Below, in pieces: positions 45,301 through 55,819 of a stretch of 64,000 nucleotides of DNA. The DNA comes from Pascua guehoae. Its lineage: Eukaryota; Basidiomycota; Tremellomycetes; Trichosporonales; Trichosporonaceae. A program made the translations under genes and the position numbers. The stretch is from NCBI GenBank assembly GCA_001600415.1, contig BCJX01000004.1:1604169-1668168 (forward strand), given 5' to 3'. A model generated the notes under the pieces. The model had not been told where the DNA came from. It worked only from the letters and a program-made list of their open reading frames with translations, and did not search any database. Numbering within the stretch: position 1 is the stretch's first letter; each line of letters starts with the position of its first letter.

Positions 45301-47021
45301 CGAGCTAGGCCTGTCGCCCGCGGGTGGCATAAAGGACCTCGCGGCCGTCGCAGTGTGCGAACCCGGAGACGAGAGTGCCCGGATCGCGCGGGCTTTCCTC
45401 CGGGACATGGGCGAGGTTTATTCGGTAAGTTGACCCCCTTCCCCGTGATCCCTGTGCTGACGTCCAGGCCCATCACCTTGGCGCGCACACTGTAGGAGAC
45501 GACGAGGCAGCGGTTGACGGCATTGTGACGGCTTCATCCTCGGCGTTGGCCAGCACAATTGCCCGTGTACGTGCGCGCGCGACGCGTCCAACCGTAGTCT
45601 ACGTGATCACGTCGGCGACAGCGACGGCCGACGCGCTCGCACCGCTCGCCGCACGTGCGTCGCCGTCGAGTGTCGTGTACGCTGTCCCCGAGTCTGCAAT
45701 CCACGTCACCAACCTCGTCCCGATTGCGTTTGAGGTGTACGACCTGCTCCCGCGCGAGGTGCACCGTGTCATGCCACGCGGGCGCCCGCTTGAGCGCGCC
45801 CCGGCCTTTCTCCCGTACCACGCGTTTACGCTCTCTGGTGACTTGACGCCGCGGCCAGAACTGACCATGTCCTGGCCGCCGCGGTCATACGACCCATTCA
45901 TGCGCTGGCGCTGGGTACACGCCGCATACGCGTGGGTGCCCGGTGTGCCGCCCGCGAGCCGCGACGGCGAAGCCAAGCCGAGTCCGAAAGACGCAAAGGA
46001 CAGCGGAAAGACGGCGAGCGGCGTGCTCCTCCTCGCCACGATTGACGAGGTCGGCGACGCGCTCGACCTGCGTGCCCTCCGCCTCGACGCATGCACGGCC
46101 GCGGACCGCGTCCAGCGCGCCTGGGACGTGTTTGCCGCCTCGGCCACGGCTGTCGCGTTCGAGTGGCGCCTGAGCATCACCTGCCTCGGCGTCATGCCCG
46201 AGGACGAACTCGGGGCCTGGCATGCCCTCCTCGCCAAGCGCAAGGACCCAGTCACGCTCCTCATGACCGAACCGACACCGCCCGTGCGTGCGCGTCCACG
46301 CACGCCCGTCTCCAACATCCCCCCCGCCGCATTCGTCGACCCCGCCGCGGCCATTGTCGACGAGAGCCTCGCGGGCTCGGCCGTCGCGCTAGCCCACCGC
46401 GTCGCCGTTGAGATGCCCCTCACGACTGAAACGTTACATCCACCAAAGGACGACAGCACACCCACGCCCACATCAACAACAACACTCCTCCCCGCATCGT
46501 CCTTTCTCCTCTCCCTCGCCACCTCCAACGGCACGGGTGCGACGACTGCACCGTACCACGTCCTCTTCCACCGCGGCGCGCGCGGCGCCCCCCTCGACCC
46601 GACCGCGTTCGCGGGCGAGATGCACGCCCTCGCCGCCCTCGGCCGCCGGCGCTGGGGGCTCGACGGCCCCGCGCACCTCGACGCCGTCAGCGTGGGCGCC
46701 ACCGTCGTCCGCGCACTCGCGAGGGGCGGCGACGAGCGGCGCGCCGACGTGCTGCGCGGAGCGGTGGTGGCGGCCGTGGACGACGAGGCGGGCGAGGAAG
46801 GCGAGCTCAAGGACGGCAGGGACGGCAAGGACGACGAGCAGGCCAAGGAAGAAGAGACCAAGGGCAAGCAGGAGGGCAAGCCCAAGGCAGGAGCTGGGGA
46901 AAAGGCTGGGGGTAAGAATGGAGGAGGAACTAAGGCAGACGGCACCGAGGAGGCAAAGTCCACGCCGGTCAAGGACGAGGGCAAGTCGCCCGTCAAGAAG
47001 GCAAAGAGTGGGGCCGAGTAG
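42388..47021 (+). CDS. MED13: Mediator subunit 13 (MED13/SSN2)
   Basis: Links the CDK8 kinase module to core Mediator in RNA polymerase II regulation. Three exons (42388-42844, 42903-45424, 45468-47021) give 1510 residues. The N-terminal part includes RRRQLWVFGQDPDLALAGVD and APIVVAKTVVCKEHGSKLSC, typical of the MED13 N-lobe. A disordered acidic Ser/Pro centre holds FVTEDDFNFFDS, the conserved motif of the family. The C-terminal PIWI/MID-like region includes VVYVITSATATADALAPLA, VPIAFEVYDLLPREVHRVMP, FTLSGDLTPRPELTMSWPPR and FEWRLSITCLGVMPEDEL. The last 80 residues are a Lys/Glu/Gly-rich tail. The second exon start uses the acceptor at 42901-42902 to keep frame (EVERPAP). Confidence 0.85.
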
Positions 47022-47827
47022 ACGCGGAGTAGACGCGGAGCAGACGCGGAGTAGACCTAGCTTGAGCCGTTTTTGAGTGTATGCATTGTTGTATCATCCT
47101 GGCTCGTCCCACAGGCGACAGTGCGAGGCTGACGTTTGACCACCGCGGGTGGAATGATGGCGGTCCACTAACTGCGATGGGTTTGGTGCTGCTCTGCTGT
47201 GGCTGAACGTGGTTGCTGGAAGGAGGTCAGGGAGGTCAGGGGGAGATCGGGAAGAAGTCCGGGAGAGGCCATGAAGGAGGCCATGAAGGTCGGAAGGAGG
47301 CCATGAAGGAGGCCATGAAGGAGGCCATGAAGGAGGGCATGAAGGAGGGCATGAAGCAGGCGGGAAGGAGGCTGGAAGGTTGGAGGGAGGCTGGAATGAG
47401 GTCGCAAGAGGTTCTGGGGGAGGCCAGGAACGAGACGAGGAAGGAGGTCGCAAGGAGGTCGGCAGGAGGCCGGAAAGAGGTCTGAAAGAGGCCCATGAGC
47501 ATACCCTCGACGTCGGACAGCAAGTGCATTCTGTTGTGGTACGTATACTGTATGCAAACAAAAAGGGAGATATGCCCCACAGATGAACAATATGGCTGCG
47601 GGGAGAGTCCATGATACAAGGTCGTGTGTGAAGATGAGGGGTGTGAGATGAATATCGTGAGGATCCGTCTCGACCCCACGTTGTCCCGGCCCCGGCGACA
47701 GAGATGATCTATCAATAAATGCCATCTATGGCGGCGTGTCCCGCCGCTTGCGCCATCAAGGCGACTAGCGACTGGTAGCTCGGCTCGGCACGGCGCGGCG
47801 ACTAAGCGACTGGCGTCGACTCGGCGA
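47022..47827. other. Convergent intergenic region with minisatellite
   Basis: Between the 3' ends of MED13 and the GH105-like gene. It is dominated by the tandem array at about 47213-47480. The flanks hold GACTAGCGACTGG- and GGCGACTAGGCGA-type short repeats at 47755-47835. Confidence 0.5.
47213..47480. repeat. GGAGGC(CATGAA)-type minisatellite
   Basis: The core 47270-47360 repeats GGCCATGAAGGA (12 bases) about seven times with drift to GGGCATGAAGGA. The flanks continue as GGAGGT and GGAGGC purine-rich repeats. The 12-base period keeps frames open on both strands, which explains the apparent ORFs. Confidence 0.85.
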
Positions 47828-49992
47828 CTAGGCGAGGACCCAGAGGGACGCGACGGCCGCCACCAACGCGGCGGCACCGACACCCGCGCCCAGAGCACGC
47901 GCGCCATTGTCCTTTCCGAGCGGATGGTCGCCGTGCGTGTTACCGGGCCCGCCCATGGCGAGCCACTCGTTGTAGGCCGCATAGGCGAGGATGATAAAGC
48001 TCTGGCCCTCGGGCGAGTAGTCGCCCTCGACCGTAAAGCGCATCGGGTCCGTGACCTTGTTCAGGTGGCCCGTGTCGTTTACGCACAGACCGACGCCCGA
48101 GAGCAGGTCGAGCGACATGTCGACATAGTCGTTTGTCAGGTTCATGGTCGCAAAGCGCAGGCCGGCGGCGGCCATGAGCGCCGTCGCGGACGAGTCTTCA
48201 AACTCGGACGCATTGTTGATGTAGTTGCGCAGAAGCTTGTTCTCGGTCTGGAGAGTGTTAGTGGGGCTGCAGTGCACCGGATCTGTGGGGCAGGAACGTG
48301 TCGAGAATGGTGATAATGTGTCAAGACTCGTTACATTGAGCTCGGAAGCTTCCAGGTCGCACCGTCTCGTGACTTTAGAGGTGGCGTTGGGGTCGTGGTG
48401 CACAGGTGCAACCACGACGCCCAATCTCTCCCTGCCCAAGCCCAAAGTGGCAGTCTTGACACCACCCCACGACCCACGGCCGACTCACAATGTACGGCTT
48501 TGCGCCAGTGAAGATTTCGTTTGCCCACACCTGGAGCTGGGTGACCTGGTCGCCCATCGAGTCTGCAAACTGCGAGCGCTTGATGGTTGCAATCACACGC
48601 GCCATGCCAGCGACTGCCCAAGCGTTGCCCGTCGCCCAGAGGCCCGTGTCTGTGCCCTCGGGACCGATGGGGGCCATGTGGGCCCAGAGATTTTCAGTCT
48701 CGTTGCGGAGGCCGTCGCGGTAGAGACGGATCTGGTCATAGGCCTCCTGGACCAGCGTCTGGTTGTTGGTCACTACGCCGTAGTAGGCCAGGAACGGTGG
48801 GACCATGTATACATTGTCGGCCCAGAGCTGGGCGCTCCAGAGGCGGTGGGAGATTGCGCCGTTGGGAAGCTGGACATGTTGTTAGCGCGTGTTTGTGCCT
48901 GGGGACGGTGAATTTCATGGTGACTGTCAGTTGGCGCGTTGGCGAGCCGTTGTGCTTGGCGCCAAGTGAGCCAAGGTGCGGCCTGGGCGGACCGGTGCAA
49001 AAGGCCAAGAAATTTCGCGACACGGCACTGACACCAACACGCGTCTGGCGTCTGGGGAATCTGGGCTGTGCACACACGAGAAACTCACGCGGGGGACATG
49101 GTAGAGGAGGAAGTTGACCTGGCTCTGTGCAGCGTCGCCGTAGCCCGAGTTGTTGACGACGGCGTTGTTGGATGCAATGTTTGCGAGCACGACGGCAACG
49201 CCCAGACTCGGCGGGTCGCCTGCGGCCCCATCGGCCAGCAGCGGGGAGCCGGCGGGCAGGTTCGAGTTGTTCGTGGCGGGAATGTTGAGCGGGAGCCAGG
49301 TCTCGGTCGGTGTGGGGGTGGCGGAGGGGTGGCTTTGGGTAGGGGACTCCGGTGCGTCACCGGCGTCCTGGCGTTTTCGGCGGCGCCGGGCGCCACCGCC
49401 ATTGTCGCCGTTGCCCTCATTGTCTTCGCCGCCGTCCGGGGCTGCGTCGCCAGTCGCCTCTGCATGCGCCGTGGTCGTCGTCGGTGTAGGCTTGGGCCGC
49501 TGCAAGAGCACGTCCTGAGCAAGCTGCATAATCTGCGGAATCTCCCCCGTGCTCAGTCCCGATACAGGGAACGGGTCGCCGGTCGAGAAGACCGAGCGGT
49601 CCGGGTACGTCCACTCGAGGATGGCTTGGGCGCGAGTGCCATTCTCCCAGCTCCCAAACCTGCAATGGTTAGTGCGTGTCCCAGCAGGTTGCACCCTATG
49701 CATGCCGGGCAGCCAGTCGAGTCGCCAGCAAGCTGCAAGCGATAAGGAAGACGGGCGACAGGTGTGCGAGCACACTACCACGCTACCACGTGCTAGCCCA
49801 GTGCTAGCGACGCGGTCTGTGCGCTGGCAACCCGTGTCTCGGAGGGGGACCCCGCCGACCGAAATAGGTCACTCACGGGCGGTCCGGGGGCACCGTGTTC
49901 ATGAGGTCCTCGACCTTTTTGAGCATCTCGTCGTTGAGGTGCCTCGCCGCGGCCAGCGGGGCGAGGGCGAGGAGCAATGCCGAGGGGCGCAT
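47828..49992 (-). CDS. Secreted GH105-like six-hairpin glycosidase
   Basis: The start ATG (49992) gives MRPSALLLALAPLAAARHLN, a clear signal peptide. Four exons follow, separated by introns near 49660-49870, 48870-49090 and 48250-48490. The enzyme part reads FGSWENGTRAQAILEW, LWADNVYMVPPFLAYYGV, EAYDQIRLYRDGL, DTGLWATGNAWAVAGMARV and ATALMAAAGLRFATMNL. These match fungal relatives of family GH88/GH105 unsaturated-rhamnogalacturonyl hydrolases, which have an (alpha/alpha)6 barrel. A Ser/Thr/Pro and Arg-rich linker (about residues 95-150, including GGARRRRKRQ) interrupts the domain and could be a processing site. The C-terminus is hydrophobic (GAGVGAAALVAAVASLWVLA) after a Gly/Asn segment, as in GPI-anchored proteins. 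The exact substrate is unknown. Confidence 0.8.
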
Positions 49993-51913
49993 GGTTGATG
50001 CTGATAGCCGTATCGCCTATCGATGGGTCCAAAGGGGTTTGGGGGGTTTGATCGACAGTCACTGGCAACTGCAACGTTTGCGAGAGAGATATGGGCAATG
50101 GAGAGGGATACGAAGAGGAGAGTGAAGAGGATGTGGGGACAGGAATTGAAGCGCTGGGCGAGTCGGGACCAGTCGCTTGGCGGTGGGCACGGGGCGAAAC
50201 GAGTCGTCACCGATGTAGGGTAAGGCAGTGCGAGGTGCCCCGTTGGTTTGGTTATGATTAAATGAGAGTTAAAGTGTTGCACGTTACAGCCAGAGCCCAA
50301 AAGGGGGGAGGGGGGGAGATAGCTGAGGCAAGAGGAGAGGGGAGCGATGGGGATGACAATGGCAAGGGATGGGAGGGCGAACAGGAGGGAGAGTATGGGG
50401 TAGTATGGGGTTGCAAGGGGGGTGTGATGGCGGCCCAGAGGCACACCTGGGCAGGAGAGGGCTTGGCAACAAATAGCAACAACCATGGCATGTGGTCGTC
50501 GATCTGGATTGCTGAAAAATCATCCCTGGTGCCGAGACTTTTTGGCAATGTGGCTGCAAGGCTTGCAAGCGGGGGCAAGCGGATGGTAATCATATCTTCT
50601 CGTAACGGAACCCAAGGAAGAGAACCAGAGTGATCCCCATGAGCGTATTCCTGCGAACAATGAGGCTGCGAGGTTTACATGGGCACTGGGGGAACGGCCG
50701 GCAGCCACTGACGAAGAGTGCCAGACGGCGCAGGGTGCAGGTTCTCGGCGTCCACAAAAGGAGCGAGCCATGAGCGTCACTGGGCAGAATAAAGTGCATG
50801 TACAGGCCTTTTTAAGGGTCCCCCCCCCCCGCGCCCCTTTCTCAAACCTCCCCCCATATGGTCATGATGACCCACGTCGCTTTTTATTGTTCCCTTGCGA
50901 AGTGCAGGTGTGATGGCGACATGGTTTGCACCGCCTCGCGCAGCTCGCCGAGTTTTGATTTTTTAGGCGTCTGGGAACAAAGGGGAAGGGTTTGGGATGC
51001 CGACATGCCGATCAAAATGCACCCGACGGCGACCTGGAACGCACGCCGACCCCCTTTGTCACGCCATTTTCAGGAGTTCCACGTGGACCACGTGACTAGA
51101 GCGGGAGTATTCCAGAAGACTAACTCTTAAGGCCTATTTTAACATACTTTAGGCCTGCAAACTGCCTTGGCACGCCTTTGTTCATTTTTATTTGTTTCTT
51201 CTGGGGGGTTAGGTTTGGCGCCCCACGTGAAGGTTTAGCGGCAACGGCATGTGGACGCGACACCACGAGACGCGCTATCTCAGAAAACGGGCTGGCTGCA
51301 CAGGGCACCGACCGGCGAGGAAAATATCAAAGGCATGCAGGAATGGAATGAATGGGCCTTCCTTGCCCGCCCTTGGCTCGAAAGAGCAGAGGGCCCGAAT
51401 ACTGCAGAGGTCTGAGCGGGTATACGCAAGTGTCTGCATGTCTGGGTGGGTGGGTCTGGGTCAAAGGGGGGGAAGAGGATGCGTACTGGTGGACGCGCCA
51501 TGACGCCTGGACTGGAGCCAGCCGCCACCGCGCCTCAGTGTCAGACAGCCCCAGCCAGACAGGCCAGCCAGCGCGAGCTGCAGCCAGCCAGGCTAGCCAG
51601 GGGCGCTGGAGCCACCACCCCCACTTCAGGTACAGTACGAGCATGCACCCAGGATGCAGCAGGACGCGGGTGCTGCTGCATGGCATGCCCCGATTCCATC
51701 CTACCCAAGAGAGAGAGCCTAGCGCCATGACCTTTGGCTCGTTGCTTGCCCGTCCTTGCCTCGTTCGCTCCTGGTCGTTGGCCTGCCCTATTCCTCGTTG
51801 CTCCATCAAAGGCCTCTTAACCCATCCTTTGCTCTCATTCCTCCACATCTTTACCAACCTTCACACTCGTTCCCCCTCCACTCTCTTAAACATCACCACA
51901 TTCCATCTCCATC
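49993..51913. other. Divergent intergenic region
   Basis: About 1.9 kb between the starts of the glycosidase (minus) and beta-tubulin (plus). Contains purine-rich stretches (50290-50420), a run of 10-13 C at 50820-50832, and a CAGCCAGCCAGG-type repeat near 51540-51600. The last 120 bases are pyrimidine-rich with CATCACCACATTCC just before the tubulin start. No gene is supported. Confidence 0.4.
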
Positions 51914-54296
51914 ATGGGAAGGGAAATCATCAGCGTTGCCGGTACGTACAACACCCAACACCACCACCTTGCCCACTCATCTGCGCGCTCCCAAGTTGTT
52001 GACACTGACCCCTCACAGTCGGCCAGGGTGAGCTCATCGCAACCTTCCCCTTGTCCGAGGTGTCGGACGCACAAATCGCGGCGGGATCCGCATCGCGTCG
52101 CATCACAAGCGGCCACGACGCCATCGCCTTCCTGCCGCAGACTCGGCGTCCGACACGCTCGTGGTCCCGAACACTCTGACTAACACACCACAGCTGGTAA
52201 CCAGATCAGCACTGCGTTCTGGGAGAACATCCTTCAGGTGCGTACACTTGGCATTGGCTCGATGCACACCCGCAGTGCCGATGGCTACTCTGCCGCGCGC
52301 GTCGTGGGCAAACGGGGACTGGGGACTCTGCCTTCCTTGCTTCTCTCGTGTCCTTGGACCAAGCTGACAATGCCCAGGAGCACGGCCTTGACCGTCAGTA
52401 GCATGGACAATGATACCCGTGTGCGATTGCGCGGCGCCCGTCGCACCGTGCCCGTCCCCGCACCCGCACGGTGCAGGTGCATGCGCAGCCAGCCACGGGC
52501 GTGTTCTGACAAGACTAATCCCCCCAGGTAGCGGCAAGTACATTGGCAGCGACGCCCAGCAGCTTGACAAGGGTGCGAGGAAACTGGCATTGTGTAAAAG
52601 AGGTTGCTGACACACCCAGTCTCGGTCTACTTCAACGAGGCCGCCAACCAGAAGTATGTTCCGCGCTCGATCCAGGTCGACCTCGAGCCCGGTGTCGTGG
52701 ACCTCGTCCGCTCGGGCCCCCTCGCCAACCTGTTCCGCCCCGACACGTTTGTCCACGGCCAGAGCGGTGCCGGTAACAACTGGGCAAAGGGCTACTACAC
52801 CGAGGGTGAGTTGGCGTAGGTCGCGACGTGCTAACTCTACAGGTGCCGAGCTTGTCGACCCCATTCTCGATGTCCTCCGCAGCCAGGTCGAGAGCTCCGA
52901 CTCGTTCCAGGGCTTCCAGCTCTTACACTGTGGGTTGTGGCTATACCGCTGATGCTGGCGGATGCTTACCGACCAGCTCTCGGTGGTGGTACTGGTTCGG
53001 GTCTCGGTGCCCTGCTTCTGAGCAAGATCCGCGAAGAGTACCCCGACCGCATGCTCGCGACCTTTTCCGTCTTCCCTTCGCCCAAGGTCTCGGAGACTGT
53101 CGTCGAGCCCTACAACGCCATCCTCTCGACGCACATTCTCGTCGAGAACAGTGACATTACCTGCTGCATTGACGTGGGTGCTGCTACCAGTTCGTCTGCT
53201 GACCCACCAGAACGAGGCGCTGTACCAGATCTGTGTCAACGACCTGAAGCAAAAGTCGCCAGAGTACAAGGACCTGAACGAGCTGATCGCAAAGGTCATG
53301 ACTGGCTTCACCTGTACGTTTCGGCCCGAGGTGCCTGGCCATGTCGGAAATTGTACGCTGACTTTGCAGCCACGCTTCGTTTGTGTGTATCGCACTACTG
53401 ACTGATCCACCCGGGCCAAGCCGAAACTGACACAGCAGCCCCGGTGTCCTCAACTCGGACCTGCGCAAGCTCGCGGTCAACATGGGTGCGTGGCGTGATC
53501 TGTGCCAAATCTGACGCCCAGTGCCCTTCCCTCGTCTCCACTTCTTCACCGCCGGTTACGCCCCGCTCGTTGCCGCGACCAACCGCGCCTACACGGTGAG
53601 AAGCAACACCTGAAACGGGAGGATGAAACGCGTGCTGACAGTTTCCTCCAGGCGTCCAACGTGCCCGAGCTCACGGCGTCGCTCTTCCAGCGCCGCAGCC
53701 TCCTCGCGGCTATTGACCCACTCATGGGCAAGTACCTCACCGTCTCGGTCGCCTACCGCGGCAAGCTCAGCATGCGCGACAGTGAGTACGAGTGGGGGGG
53801 CGTTGGCATGTAAACTCACACCCGCAGTTGAGACGGCCGTCTACGACTTCCAGAGCAAGAACTCGGACTACTTTGTTCCTTGGGTATGTTTCGAGACGAG
53901 TCGTAGCGTGCCTATGGCTAACGACAGATCCCTAACGGTGCCCTCACCACTCTGTGCACTGTCCCGCCCATTGGCCAGACTGCGTCGGCAACCCTCGTTG
54001 CCAACACGACTGCCATCTCGGAGGTCTTCAAGCGCTCGCACGTCCAGTTCCGCCAGCTCTTCAAGCGGAGAGCTTACATCCACTGGTACACGGGCGAGGG
54101 CATGGACGAGATGGAGTTTACCGAGGCCGAGTCGAACCTTGCAGACCTGTGCGACGAGTACGACCAATGTGAGCTTGCTGTCTCGTGAGTGTGGGTCAAA
54201 GCTGACGATGCAGACGAGTCGGCGCAGCTCGACGACGAGTACGAGGACGAGGCAGAGGAGGTCGCCGAGGAGTACGCCGAGGACTATGCGGAATGA
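51914..54296 (+). CDS. Divergent beta-tubulin
   Basis: Beta-tubulin polymerises with alpha-tubulin into microtubules. At least 13 exons join in frame, including 51914-51941, 52019-52027 (9 nt), 52194-52237, 52378-52393 (16 nt), 52528-52572, 52620-52805, 52843-52929, 52977-53173, 53211-53313 and 53370-53382 (13 nt). Motifs in order: [129 protein letters not shown] and an acidic tail. All are beta-type (for example RKLAVNM and [13 protein letters not shown]), but many usually fixed residues differ: Ala for Cys in [16 protein letters not shown] for GTYxGDSDLQ, and SDITCC for SDETFC. It is therefore probably a second, specialised paralogue. Confidence 0.9.
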
Positions 54297-55819
54297 TACC
54301 GCCGAGTAGAGTAAATGTAAGGTCTATGTGTTAAAGCCCCATCCCTCGTTCGCTCTTGTCCATGGTTAAGCCCTCTATGCCTATGCATCCTAAAGTCCAG
54401 TATGATTGTGTTGGCGGACAATTCCAACTGGTGGAGGAGTGTGCGCGAGAGTCCGACGAGTCCGAGGAGCCCGAGGTTGGGGTCGAGGTCGAGCGTGGGC
54501 CGAGGTCTGGCCGAGGTCTGGCCGAGGTTGAAAGTCGAAGCCGAGCCGAGGTGACCTTTGAGCGTCCCTCTATTCCCATTTCTCTGCAAGAACAAGGCAT
54601 GCTCTTGACGAGACGCCCCGCACTCCAAGATGCCCAAGGGCTCAACATGAGACTGCTTCGTTGGCCATGGTGGCAACAAGAGATACGACGCTGGCCATTC
54701 ATAAACACTCGATCTCAAGTCGGGCCGAGACACAGCCGTGGCCCGCTGGCCTGCTGTGGCCTGCTGTGGCCTGCCGTGGCCAGACCAACTGCGTGCCCCT
54801 TTGCCCATCAACGTAGGGTTTGCCATGTGCCATTTTTCCGCAACATGGACTCGACCCATCGACGTGGGGTTTGCCATGTGCCATTTATTTTTATTTTTCT
54901 GCAACATGGACTCGAGACTGACAGCCAATGGCGAGCTACTGTAGCTCGACTTGGCGAGGGTTGCCGTGGCAGACGGGTGCTCGTCGAGCATGAGCATGGC
55001 CGCTGCTGTGGGTCGGCACGGGGGTCGGCACGGGTCGGGCCGCTCACGTGTGCGCCGTGGCCATGGGCGGGTCGCGCGTCGCGTCCGTGTCATGGCGGTC
55101 GCTGGGCTGCACTGTGGCATGCGCCGAGGCATGTGCGGTGGCATGCGCTGGGCTGCGCTGGGCTGCGCGGTCGGATACGCTGTCGGATGTGCTGTCGGAT
55201 GTGCTGTCGAGACGCACTGTTGCGGGAATGTGGCAGTCGAGTGGCTATGGAGTGGCTATGGAGTGGCTTGGAGTGGATGTCGAGTGGATGTGGTGTTGTG
55301 GTGTGGATGAAGATAAAGCGCTGGTAGTCGTCCTCTGGTCCTCTCGTCCTCTCCACCATGCTCATCTCCACCATGCTCGTCTACACCATACTAGCCCACA
55401 CCTCGTCCCTCTGCAACCGTCAACGAGCAATCATGCACATGCAGTCTACATCTAGAGAGTATCCTCTTCTCCAACCCGTCTCGTGGCCGTCTCCCTCCAT
55501 GCTAGACGCTCGCGTACTGGACAACAACTAATCTCGTCTGGGTAAACGCTTCTCACTCCGGCCAACTCGCTTTGTCCACTCTCTTCGCTAGCCACGTCCA
55601 TCCCTAGACCCCTCTCGTCCTCTCTCCACTCTGCTCCCCTCCACTCTACTCCCCTCGCCTCCTCTCCCCTTCAAACTGTCCACCGTACTCTCCTTGAGCT
55701 CCTCTCCCCGATCCGCCGTGGTCCTCCCCTCCTCCTCCTCCTCCTCCTCCTCCTCCTCCTCCTCCCTCTCGTCTTTCCTCTCCAAACTACTCCCCACCCT
55801 CCTCTCCCCCGCCGCCCGC
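54297..55819. other. Intergenic, rich in short repeats
   Basis: Contains a duplicated unit GTxGGGTTTGCCATGTGCCATTT...CAACATGGACTCGA at 54820-54915, a GCTGTCGGATGT / TGGGCTGCGC array near 55120-55210, GAGTGGCTATG repeats at 55240-55290, and a (CTC)n tract at 55727-55765. No gene is supported. Confidence 0.45.

Noticed and set aside
47168..47725. Pro/Ser/Trp-rich minus-strand frame over the minisatellite
   Set aside because: The 12-base period keeps the frame open artificially; no domain.
54820..55290. Possible CRISPR-like or regularly spaced repeats
   Set aside because: Only two diverged copies or simple direct arrays without unique spacers, and the genome is eukaryotic.
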